Source: a virus
Virus record (IMG/VR): IMGVR_UViG_3300043137_000362
Span: 1-64,000 of that record
Strand: one strand, 5' to 3'
Length of the DNA: 64,000 nucleotides
In this document: positions 8,533 through 16,029 of the stretch, in pieces
Numbering within the stretch: the first letter of the stretch is position 1
How the letters are laid out: the number at the start of each line of letters is the position of its first letter
The notes under the pieces: generated by a model
Database searches by the model: none
Told to the model about the DNA's origin: nothing
The model's input: only the letters and a program-made list of their open reading frames with translations
Made by a program: the position numbers and the translations under genes

Positions 8533-9815
8533 TATTTTTCTATCTCCTGCAATGTTCTTGCTATGTTGATTATACGTTCTTTTATCTTATAAATATGTGA
8601 ATTTGTTCTTTTCCAATATTGATTTGAATCTAATTCATTCATTGTTTTGATTTGATTATACCAACGGAAAAACTTTTCAACTTCACTTAATTGATTTTTT
8701 AATTCTTTTAAACCAACTGCTAGTTTTTTATTAGCATGCATAGAATCATCATTTTTTAATTCTAACCAACGATTTTCATTAATTGATTCCAATTTAAGAT
8801 ACTTACCTTTGTTGTAATCACCCTCAATAGTATCAATTATTTTTTGAATTTCGATTTTTTTAGATGAATTTGATTTATTTCTAGTATCTTTAAGTTTATT
8901 TATTACTTTGATTGTCAAAAGTTTTGCATCTTTTGGTTTTTCATAAGTTTTAACCTGTTTGATAATATCGTTTAAGTTATATTCATTAATTGATTCGTTA
9001 AATCGTCTTCTATCTTCCATCGAATCCCATTTTATACCATTTATTAAATCATCCATAGATTTGAACATAGGTGAATTGATTATTTTACCTTCTAAGTAAT
9101 ATTCACCGGATAAGTTTTTCTTTACTTTGCCAGTTCCAATTACTTGCCAAAAGTTTCTACTTACTCCTTTGGGAACAATAAAATCAATTATATTACCAAC
9201 ACCTTTGATTATTTTTAATTTTTGGTCTTTGGTTATTTTTGCTAATGAAGTAGTTGCTGGAATCCCATCCAAACCTTTGAATTGTTTTTCGGTAATCACC
9301 ATTTCACTTATCGATTCTAATATTTTTGAAGATTTTTCAATAGTTAATATAGTATCAGGGTGAGTAGTCACTCTAAAACCAAAGTTTGGAGTTTCTTTAA
9401 TACCCGAAAATTTATCTTTTAACGATGGGTGTGAAACAAATACACCACCTGGTAGATTATGTATAATGCTTCCTTTTGGTAAAACTACACTATGATAGTT
9501 TCCAATTTGAGCACCCTTTACATCTTTCGTTAATTGATATTTTTTATTATCTAAATGAGTTATAGTTCTACCAGAATTACCAGATACAAATGTTGTAGAT
9601 GCTTCATTTACTGATTCAACTTTACCAACTAACTGCATACCCAATTGAGTTGCAATTTTCTTTTTACGTCTTTTTGTTGCATCACTTCCATCAGAAAACG
9701 CATTTGGAGTTTCGTATCCTGCAATATCACCGGTAGCAGTTGCTTCATCTAATTCTTGTTCGATTTCTGCAATTACTTCATCAATATATTTTTTAAGAGA
9801 TTCGGCTTTTAACAT
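8532..9815 (-). CDS. Head-module structural or core protein with repeated protease-like sites
   Basis: This 427-residue protein contains LDE followed by ATATGDIAGYETPNAF at residues 22-40, the same LDE-ATATG string that forms the probable cut site of the capsid protein. After it comes a basic patch (TKRRKKKIATQLG). Further I/L/V-x-E strings recur (VESVNE, ILESISE, ESINE twice). Residues 75-160 look like a beta-rich domain and the C-terminal half is mainly helical. I do not recognise an enzyme. AAGGA lies upstream of the ATG. The start overlaps the previous gene by 23 bases. A role as a cleaved core or internal protein is inferred from these sites and from its place between portal and protease. 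Confidence 0.7.
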   Translation of the reverse strand: MLKAESLKKYIDEVIAEIEQELDEATATGDIAGYETPNAFSDGSDATKRRKKKIATQLGMQLVGKVESVNEASTTFVSGNSGRTITHLDNKKYQLTKDVKGAQIGNYHSVVLPKGSIIHNLPGGVFVSHPSLKDKFSGIKETPNFGFRVTTHPDTILTIEKSSKILESISEMVITEKQFKGLDGIPATTSLAKITKDQKLKIIKGVGNIIDFIVPKGVSRNFWQVIGTGKVKKNLSGEYYLEGKIINSPMFKSMDDLINGIKWDSMEDRRRFNESINEYNLNDIIKQVKTYEKPKDAKLLTIKVINKLKDTRNKSNSSKKIEIQKIIDTIEGDYNKGKYLKLESINENRWLELKNDDSMHANKKLAVGLKELKNQLSEVEKFFRWYNQIKTMNELDSNQYWKRTNSHIYKIKERIINIARTLQEIEK

Positions 9816-10671
9816 TTTTTATTTCCTTTATAAGTTCAAATCCCATCATTAACGCAGAAACTTGTTCATCGGTAATTTTTTTACCAAACTTTTGATTCTT
9901 TAAGACGTTAATAGTTTCTTTTAATTTTATCTTTGTAATCTTATCATCCATTGTTGTATAAATGGAATGTAATTCAGTTACAACATTTTTTAATTCGTTG
10001 GAATAATATTCACCAAATTTAGAAGTATTGGTTACGTTATTAATGTATTCTCTTAATAATAATTTTTGAGAATCATTTAGATTTGAATATTTTTTATTAA
10101 AGGTTTCAACCAGAATCTTATAAGTAAGTAATCTTAAATCTTTTTCTTGTTTCTTATAATCTTCAACTAATTTATCTTCTTTTTGTTTCAAAGATGGAGT
10201 TGATGTAGATACGTGTTCTACTAATGTAAGTTTAGAATCGAATACATCTTTTACATCCAATACATTTGTTGCTTTTGCCTCAAATAATTTATGAATTGAT
10301 GCAAGAACTTTGTAATTCGTTACTGGTGATGATAAGAATGAATCTATTTCAAAATTTTCTTTTATCGATTTAACTAAACTATATTTTTGTTTAGCCAATT
10401 TTTGCTCATCTAACTTTGTTCTAGCATCTAAGATAGCATCAATAAATTTTTCTGCTTTAGTTTCAGAATTATATTTTTCATTTATTAATAAATTAAATAA
10501 ACGAAGTTCTTTAGCCAATTCTGTTCCATTGCCAAAAAATTCAGATACGATGTTTTTTGCCTTCTCCGGGGAATTATTTAAAATTTCCAAAGTTATTTGA
10601 CGAGTTAATAGTTCGAATAGAAAACCCGTATTCTTAAATTTTGAATGTTTTATTTTTTTCATTTTACTCAA
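9793..10671 (-). CDS. Conserved-looking portal-adjacent helical protein, function unknown
   Basis: This 292-residue protein is almost entirely alpha-helical and rich in Lys, Glu and Leu. The N-terminus reads KIKHSKFKNTGFLFELLTRQ, a pattern I associate with proteins next to the portal gene in marine T4-like phages, though I cannot name a function. No membrane segment, catalytic motif or targeting leader was seen. AAGGA lies upstream of the ATG, and a TATATTTATA motif lies 31 bases upstream, so it probably starts a transcript. It immediately follows the portal gene and may serve in prohead initiation, which is inference from position. Confidence 0.65.
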   Translation of the reverse strand: MSKMKKIKHSKFKNTGFLFELLTRQITLEILNNSPEKAKNIVSEFFGNGTELAKELRLFNLLINEKYNSETKAEKFIDAILDARTKLDEQKLAKQKYSLVKSIKENFEIDSFLSSPVTNYKVLASIHKLFEAKATNVLDVKDVFDSKLTLVEHVSTSTPSLKQKEDKLVEDYKKQEKDLRLLTYKILVETFNKKYSNLNDSQKLLLREYINNVTNTSKFGEYYSNELKNVVTELHSIYTTMDDKITKIKLKETINVLKNQKFGKKITDEQVSALMMGFELIKEIKNVKSRIS

Positions 10672-10702
10672 ATCCTTATTTTGATATACTCAAAAACTCT
10701 AT

Positions 10703-10712
10703 TATAAATATA
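10703..10712 (-). promoter_or_regulatory. Late-promoter candidate between portal and the 292-residue gene
   Basis: Coding-strand TATATTTATA, 31 bases before the next ATG, in a 58-base gap that holds no gene. Confidence 0.5.
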
Positions 10713-10729
10713 AAATTTTTTATGATTGA

Positions 10730-12463
10730 TTAATTTTGCGTGTCATCGATGATATTAGTCTCATCTAACATACCTTTTTGTTCTGCTAAAAATTTACGTT
10801 TTGCTGCAATCCCATTGATATATTGTAATGCACGGTCTTCAGATGTTCTGTGTTTTAATGCATTTTTATTTTCTTTATCACCTAATGGGTCTCTACCAAA
10901 CGGAGATTTATCTTTACCATAGGTATTTCCTTCACGTGGTCTTCCACCTTTATTTGTAAGTTCGGTTTTGATTTGTTCTAAACTTTCCTCAACATCAGTT
11001 GGTTCGGATTCCACTGCTGGGTCATTGCCCTGATTCTCAATAGAATTATAACGGAATCTATCTTTAATATCTTCGATGATTTTACCTCTTTCACGAGTTT
11101 GATCACCTTCGGCCATTTTAAAGATGTTTTCATAAATCCAATCTTTACTTAACATATTCAATCCTTGCATATCTTGTGCTAATCTAACTTTTTCTGACCA
11201 AAGATTTACTTTCTCTTGTTCATAAATTGTTGAAGGATTAACTAATTGCAATTCAAAGTTAGTCATTTCAGAATCTGTAATACCTTGTGCGTATAAATGC
11301 ACGATTGCTATTTTAGATAATTCAGAAACTACCGTTCTTTGGATTCTTTCAATTGTTCTTGCGAAACGAACATCTTCGGCTGCAAGAGTTGCTTTACCAT
11401 TTACATTCTCATCATATCCCAAATATGCTTTTGGAATTTTAAGTGCTGCAAATAATTTAGATTTTAAGTATTCAATATCATCGATTGCAGCATAATCTAA
11501 TCCTGCAAGGTTTTCAATTGAAGTTCCACTATCACCACCTCTAACCGGTAAGAAGAAATCTTCGGTAAGGTTTTGCATATTATACTTTAAGTTATAATCG
11601 CCACTATTTTTATCAACGAAAGGAACTTTCTTCATTTTGTTGATAATTCTTTGCATGTAATTATCTACTTCAGTTGGTGGAATGTTTCCTATATCGATTT
11701 TAAACACTCTTTTTTCAGGTGCTCTCATAATACGATGGATTAACATCGCATCTTCCATTAAACTCAATTGTTTCCACAATCTTCTACCATTCTCAATCAT
11801 TGATTTACCATATGGTAACCAGTTTGTATCTGCTAATAAACGGAAATGTGCTATTTCGAAATTATCATACTCAACTTTACCATTTGGGTCTTCAGTAATT
11901 TTAAATTTAACTACATTTGGATTATGGGGGTCTTGTCCTTCTAATCTTTCTGTGTTATATACTGAATGAGGGGTTACGTTTACAATACCTTTACCTTCGG
12001 CAATTTCTAATCCTAAGAAAAAATCACCATACTTAACCATATTACGAACCCATGGCCATAAGTTAAACTCTACGTTAAGAATATCGTAGAAAAGGTTGTC
12101 TAATACTTCTTGTACTTTTTGATTATCAGAACGAATGGTTAAAATATCACCAAATTCGTTTTTAAGTGTAGATTCATCTGCGTATATATCTAAAGCAGAT
12201 GCTAGAATTGGGTCACAATCCATTGCATCATAATCTCTAAATACTTCCCTGCGAACTTGTTGGTATGCCATTGATTGTGCACCACCTGCTTGTTCAAAGA
12301 AAGATTTTTGAATTTTAGTGTATCTATCTCTTAACGATGATAGATTGGTCTGTTGTCTTTCATCGGCATCAAAGACCGTTCTCTTACCATCTTTATCAAC
12401 AGTCACAACTGCCTTAGATTGAAAGAGTTTACTTAATCTGCCAAAAAACGAAGTATCCGCCAT
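10730..12463 (-). CDS. gp20: Portal vertex protein, T4 gp20 type
   Basis: This 577-residue protein should form the dodecameric portal through which DNA is packaged and leaves the head. Characteristic blocks in order are REVFRDYDAMDCDPILASAL, ALDIYADESTL, WPWVRNMVKYGDFFLGLE, HFRLLADTNWLPYGKS, LMEDAMLIHRIMRAPEKRVF, and LKSKLFAALKIPKAYLGYDE, all typical of T4-like portals. The C-terminal 100 residues are hydrophilic and include a GGRPREGNTYGKD segment. Length is close to T4 gp20 (524). The ATG has no Shine-Dalgarno sequence, only an A/T-rich leader, unlike several neighbours. It follows a leader-bearing internal protein and lies downstream of the terminase, as expected apart from missing sheath and tube genes. 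Confidence 0.95.
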   Translation of the reverse strand: MADTSFFGRLSKLFQSKAVVTVDKDGKRTVFDADERQQTNLSSLRDRYTKIQKSFFEQAGGAQSMAYQQVRREVFRDYDAMDCDPILASALDIYADESTLKNEFGDILTIRSDNQKVQEVLDNLFYDILNVEFNLWPWVRNMVKYGDFFLGLEIAEGKGIVNVTPHSVYNTERLEGQDPHNPNVVKFKITEDPNGKVEYDNFEIAHFRLLADTNWLPYGKSMIENGRRLWKQLSLMEDAMLIHRIMRAPEKRVFKIDIGNIPPTEVDNYMQRIINKMKKVPFVDKNSGDYNLKYNMQNLTEDFFLPVRGGDSGTSIENLAGLDYAAIDDIEYLKSKLFAALKIPKAYLGYDENVNGKATLAAEDVRFARTIERIQRTVVSELSKIAIVHLYAQGITDSEMTNFELQLVNPSTIYEQEKVNLWSEKVRLAQDMQGLNMLSKDWIYENIFKMAEGDQTRERGKIIEDIKDRFRYNSIENQGNDPAVESEPTDVEESLEQIKTELTNKGGRPREGNTYGKDKSPFGRDPLGDKENKNALKHRTSEDRALQYINGIAAKRKFLAEQKGMLDETNIIDDTQN

Positions 12464-12498
12464 ATTTTTTTATTTTAATTTATAACCTTTTATTTTTT

Positions 12499-12975
12499 TT
12501 ACCATTTTCTACAAGACCAATAATTTGCTTTATGTCTTGGTCCAGGATTATCACAATTCATTCTTGCTCTAAATGATTTTCTAGCAGCAGGATTTGATTT
12601 TCTGATTTTCATTCCTTTTTGTCCGAAATTCACTTTAACTACATTTCCTGCAGGATTTTTTACATATACTTTAAATTTTTTAACATCACCTTGCATTGGT
12701 TTACCCAATTTTACTTCTCTACCTTGATATTCTGCTTCATTAACACAATTACAAGTAGATTCTTTTAGTTCTGTTGTATAGTTTTTTAAAAAATCTAAGA
12801 AATCTTCTTCATCCTCATCTTCTACATCATACTCATCGTATTCATCATCGATTGATTCGTTTTTTGATGGGACACAATTTGGAACTTCCTTTCCATTTAG
12901 CATTTTCATGCCAACTTGTTTGTATCCTTTCCAACACGGTGATTCTTCGTTCAATAGTGTTTGTAATTTTATCAT
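12499..12975 (-). CDS. Internal head protein with targeting leader and Cys/Trp-rich C-terminal domain
   Basis: This 158-residue protein begins MIKLQTLLNE followed by ESP; L8-N9-E10 fits the prohead protease cut rule, so the first ten residues look like a capsid targeting sequence. After the cut comes a small Cys/Trp module (PCWKGYKQVGMKMLNGKEVP, then NCVPS), a very acidic linker (residues 42-63), and a basic C-terminal domain with FKVYVKNPAGNVVKVNFG, SFRARMNCDNPGPRHKANYW and a final SCRKW. I associate these modules with T4-like phages but cannot name a function. Basic Arg and Lys clusters suggest nucleic-acid contact. AGGAG and a TATATTTATA motif precede the ATG. It lies between terminase and portal. 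Confidence 0.75.
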   Translation of the reverse strand: MIKLQTLLNEESPCWKGYKQVGMKMLNGKEVPNCVPSKNESIDDEYDEYDVEDEDEEDFLDFLKNYTTELKESTCNCVNEAEYQGREVKLGKPMQGDVKKFKVYVKNPAGNVVKVNFGQKGMKIRKSNPAARKSFRARMNCDNPGPRHKANYWSCRKW

Positions 12976-12992
12976 AATTTTCTCCTATACAC

Positions 12993-13002
12993 TATAAATA
13001 TA
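12993..13002 (-). promoter_or_regulatory. Late-promoter candidate upstream of the 158-residue head protein
   Basis: Coding-strand TATATTTATA, 17 bases before the ATG, with AGGAG between motif and start. The gap is 44 bases. Confidence 0.5.
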
Positions 13003-13019
13003 TAAAACTAATTTATTAC

Positions 13020-14600
13020 CTATTTAATCAACCAAGTCAAATCTTCGTTTCTATCACCCACTCTCATTTGCCAAGGATTTTCATCTAATGATGAATTGCC
13101 ACCGAAACCATCTAATGTGAATGAATGTTGTTGGATTCCACCGATTGCCATTTTAGTTAAATCAACACCTTCTTGTCTTAAACGAAGTGCAGTATCTCTA
13201 ACCCATAATCCAATACCCAAAGACATCACCAAGTCATCATTATAACCTCTCATTGCCTCTGCACGATTACCAACCCATATAAATGTAAATAGTTCCTCTA
13301 TCAATCTCGATGAACGAATTGTTACGGATTTTTCTCTGACGTAGTCTTCTAATTTAGAAATAATCAAAGGACGAGTTTTAGATGTAGTAGAAAATCCTGC
13401 CACCATACCTCTTTCTTCTGCTCTGAATTTATTATGTAATTGATGTTGAACATCTACATACTTTAAATCCTTACTCATATAAAAAAGATTGCGGTATCCT
13501 CTATCAATTACTTGTTGAATTACTGCCCAACCAATATTAGCATTCTCTATTACTAAAAGTGCCTCATTATATTCAGTTGCAAGTGCTACTAAGAAATTAC
13601 CAAAATCTTTAGTATCCATTTTTCCTTTATATTCTGCTACTTGTGTTGCAGTTTCAATATCAAACACATGACATGCAGAGTAGTCACCACCATCTCCACG
13701 AGCAACGTCCGCTACAACCATATATCCTTTGTTGTAGTTTGGATATTCCCATTTCCATAGGTTAGAATCCCACCCAGTCTTCTCAATTGGTTCTTGAACA
13801 TAAGTTTCCTTATAAAACATAAGTAACTCCGGATCGATAACCGTATCACCGGAACTTACAAAGTCACAATCACATTCTTGTGCGGCACCCTTTGGTCCTA
13901 ATAATCTAGCTTGCTCATCTCTCCAACTTTGATCTCTTTCTGGGTGAACTGACCAGTGTAATCGAACGGTATTAAAATCGTTTGTTCCTTCTTCTGCACC
14001 TACCCACGTTCTATGAAAGAAATTACCCACACCATTAGGAGTAGATAGAATAATCGCACTACCACCCGTTGATAGAGTAGATTGTGCAGAAATCCAAATT
14101 TCTTCAATATTATCGATGAAGGCTGCCTCATCAAATACTAATAAGGATAGGGCTTCAGAACGACCAGCATCTCCAGAAGATGAAGTTGCCTTTGCTTGAG
14201 AACCATTTGCATATCGAAGGGAAAGTTTATTATCTTCTACCGTATCTTGTTTCAACCAACTTGGTAGGTATTGATTCATTACTCTGATTTTGGTAATTAA
14301 GTTTTTTGCAACTTCTTGTTTCGTTGCAATTACCAATACGTTGTAATCTTGATTAAATAACATCTTCCAAAGGGAAAATCCCGCAACCAAAGTAGAAATA
14401 CCTGTTTGACGGGATTTTAATACGATGTTATATCGATGGTCTTTGAATTCTACTAAAGTTCTATCCTGAAAAGGAAATAAATGAAATGGAATTTTTCCTC
14501 TAACTGGGTGCTGAATCATACAATACTTTTTCATAAAGTATATTGGGTCAGCAGCACATTTAGAATACTCTAATTTAATTATATCTTTTAAAGATGCCAT
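13020..14600 (-). CDS. gp17: Terminase large subunit, T4 gp17 type
   Basis: This 526-residue protein is the DNA-packaging motor and nuclease. The ATPase domain shows an adenine-binding FPFQ region, Walker A KSRQTGIST (62-70), Walker B LLVFDE (153-158) and the coupling motif STP (186-188). The nuclease domain shows its first acidic residue in MVVADVARGDGGDYSA (Asp298), then VIENANIGWAVIQQ and NDDLVMSLGIGLWV with the late acidic pair. It is shorter than T4 gp17 (610) mainly at the N-terminus. No Shine-Dalgarno sequence precedes the ATG, and the stop of the upstream spanin-like gene is only a few bases away. A separate small terminase was not identified. Confidence 0.96.
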   Translation of the reverse strand: MASLKDIIKLEYSKCAADPIYFMKKYCMIQHPVRGKIPFHLFPFQDRTLVEFKDHRYNIVLKSRQTGISTLVAGFSLWKMLFNQDYNVLVIATKQEVAKNLITKIRVMNQYLPSWLKQDTVEDNKLSLRYANGSQAKATSSSGDAGRSEALSLLVFDEAAFIDNIEEIWISAQSTLSTGGSAIILSTPNGVGNFFHRTWVGAEEGTNDFNTVRLHWSVHPERDQSWRDEQARLLGPKGAAQECDCDFVSSGDTVIDPELLMFYKETYVQEPIEKTGWDSNLWKWEYPNYNKGYMVVADVARGDGGDYSACHVFDIETATQVAEYKGKMDTKDFGNFLVALATEYNEALLVIENANIGWAVIQQVIDRGYRNLFYMSKDLKYVDVQHQLHNKFRAEERGMVAGFSTTSKTRPLIISKLEDYVREKSVTIRSSRLIEELFTFIWVGNRAEAMRGYNDDLVMSLGIGLWVRDTALRLRQEGVDLTKMAIGGIQQHSFTLDGFGGNSSLDENPWQMRVGDRNEDLTWLIK

Positions 14601-14605
14601 TTAGT

Positions 14606-15016
14606 TTATTTTAATAAAAATAAAGTAGTAGTTATAACACCGATAAACGTTCCAACTTTATATAAAAAAGTAGTTCGTCTAACTTGCTTTATTTCTTTTA
14701 TTAAATCTTCAGATTTGTTTCGTTCTAATTTAAATTGTTCATCTTTTTGTTTGATGATATAATCTAAATTTGTCACTTTAGAGTTTAGAACTGAAATTAC
14801 ATTTTCTTTTAACACCAATTTTTGATTGGTTAATTCAAGTACCTTTTCAGTTTCTTCTAATTGTTGGATTGCTCCATCACCTCTAAGTATATCCTTAATT
14901 ACTAGCTTTGCCACCGGAACTTTTAGCGGAACTATCGAGTCCGTTTTCGTAACGGTTTGAGAAAAACTGGTAAAGGTCATGGATAGCATAATTGTCAACG
15001 TTATTAACTTTCTCAT
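14606..15016 (-). CDS. Secreted coiled-coil protein, possible spanin partner
   Basis: This 136-residue protein has a cleavable-looking signal peptide (residues 1-20) ending in SFSQ, a type common in flavobacterial exported proteins. A coiled coil (about 50-110) and a C-terminal hydrophobic stretch (about 115-135) follow. It has no lipobox cysteine, so it is not a classical outer-membrane spanin. Its first 122 bases lie inside the end of the preceding gene in another frame, an arrangement typical of Rz/Rz1 lysis gene pairs. AAGGAAG precedes the ATG, which supports this start. A role in disrupting the envelope at lysis is inferred from the overlap and topology; an unrelated envelope role is equally possible. 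Confidence 0.65.
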   Translation of the reverse strand: MRKLITLTIMLSMTFTSFSQTVTKTDSIVPLKVPVAKLVIKDILRGDGAIQQLEETEKVLELTNQKLVLKENVISVLNSKVTNLDYIIKQKDEQFKLERNKSEDLIKEIKQVRRTTFLYKVGTFIGVITTTLFLLK

Positions 15017-15278
15017 TTGTTTCTTCCTTTATTGTTGTTATTTTTTTGGTTACTACTGCGATATTCTTATCAATTACTACAACTTCTTGATGTAGTTTAT
15101 TGATATGTCTATCCAATTCTTTGTTGACTAACACTACCGAGTCAACTTCGGTTTGAATACTATCAATCTTCGAATTATAACCATCAATATCCGTTCTCAA
15201 CTGCTTAGTGAAAAAGATATTATATCCGGCTAACCCAATAATGACTAATAGTAAAATGGTTGATTTAATGTCTCTCAT
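14895..15278 (-). CDS. Membrane-anchored coiled-coil protein, i-spanin-like
   Basis: This 127-residue protein has a short N-terminus, one membrane helix (STILLLVIIGLAGYNIFF, about 6-23), then a long periplasmic-looking coiled coil (about 33-90) and a hydrophilic tail with IHDLYQFFSNRY. That layout matches inner-membrane spanins of the Rz type. Its 3' end overlaps the next gene by 122 bases in a different frame, as in embedded Rz/Rz1 pairs. An AAAAGGA sequence lies upstream of the ATG. No endolysin or holin gene was recognised nearby, which weakens the lysis assignment. Confidence 0.65.
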   Translation of the reverse strand: MRDIKSTILLLVIIGLAGYNIFFTKQLRTDIDGYNSKIDSIQTEVDSVVLVNKELDRHINKLHQEVVVIDKNIAVVTKKITTIKEETNEKVNNVDNYAIHDLYQFFSNRYENGLDSSAKSSGGKASN

Positions 15279-15292
15279 AAATTAATCCTTTT

Positions 15293-15952
15293 TTACAAAT
15301 AATGTTCATAATTGTTTTTTCTTATAACCTCAAACGCTTCGTTACGTTTATCTTCTATTTCCTTTAATTCAATTTCACCATTTTCGATGAATTCTTTGAT
15401 TTCTTTTTTGATTTCATCCACCGATTGTGGTAATTCCCATTTTTCAACTGAACCATCTTCATTGATGTATTCATAAAATGGTTTAACTTCATCTAAAGAT
15501 TGTCTGATTTGTTCTAATTTGATTTTACCCTCAATAATCATACGAGTGTAAACTTTATAGTCCTGATATTCTTGCCAAATTCCTTTTAACTTAATGTCAG
15601 TTTCTATTTTTGCTAAACAATCAATACAATAACCTGTTTTCTGTATTAGTTTAAAATCTGTTTTAGATTTTTTAACTCTTTTACATTCAATGTTCTTACA
15701 TTCTTTTTGTTCATTTAACCATTTTCTAATATCGTTAAATGCTTCAGAATTTTTACCAGTTTTTAAAGTATAACCTTCTTTCTTTTCGTAACGATTATAT
15801 TCGTCTTCCCAAACATCACCAACCTTACGTTCTATTGTTTCAGGAGTATAACCAATTTGAGTAGTTTTTTCATAATCACCACCACTCATAACCATATCAA
15901 CCAACTTTCTACGAGTTGGATGCATAAATTTCTTTTGGAACTCTTTTGCCAT
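15293..15952 (-). CDS. Zinc-binding-like protein upstream of spanins and terminase, function unknown
   Basis: This 219-residue hydrophilic protein begins with HPTRRKLVDMVMSGGDYEK. Two cysteine pairs, Cys85/Cys90 and Cys109/Cys112, could bind a metal ion. Residues 60-80 read GYTLKTGKNSEAFNDIRKWL, and the C-terminal third is a charged helix ending NNYEHYL. I do not recognise the family with certainty. Its position just before the terminase makes a DNA-packaging role conceivable, and T4 has its small terminase gene there, but the sequence does not show a small-terminase pattern to my eye. No Shine-Dalgarno sequence precedes the ATG. Confidence 0.6.
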   Translation of the reverse strand: MAKEFQKKFMHPTRRKLVDMVMSGGDYEKTTQIGYTPETIERKVGDVWEDEYNRYEKKEGYTLKTGKNSEAFNDIRKWLNEQKECKNIECKRVKKSKTDFKLIQKTGYCIDCLAKIETDIKLKGIWQEYQDYKVYTRMIIEGKIKLEQIRQSLDEVKPFYEYINEDGSVEKWELPQSVDEIKKEIKEFIENGEIELKEIEDKRNEAFEVIRKNNYEHYL

Positions 15953-16029
15953 AATTTTTATATATTAGGTTCTTTATTCTAATATATATACATATATTAA
16001 AACTAAAAAATTAATATTTTTTTAAAAAA

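Noticed and set aside
15953-16029. T-rich gap after the 1566-residue gene as a terminator
   Set aside because: There is a run of T but no stable hairpin before it.
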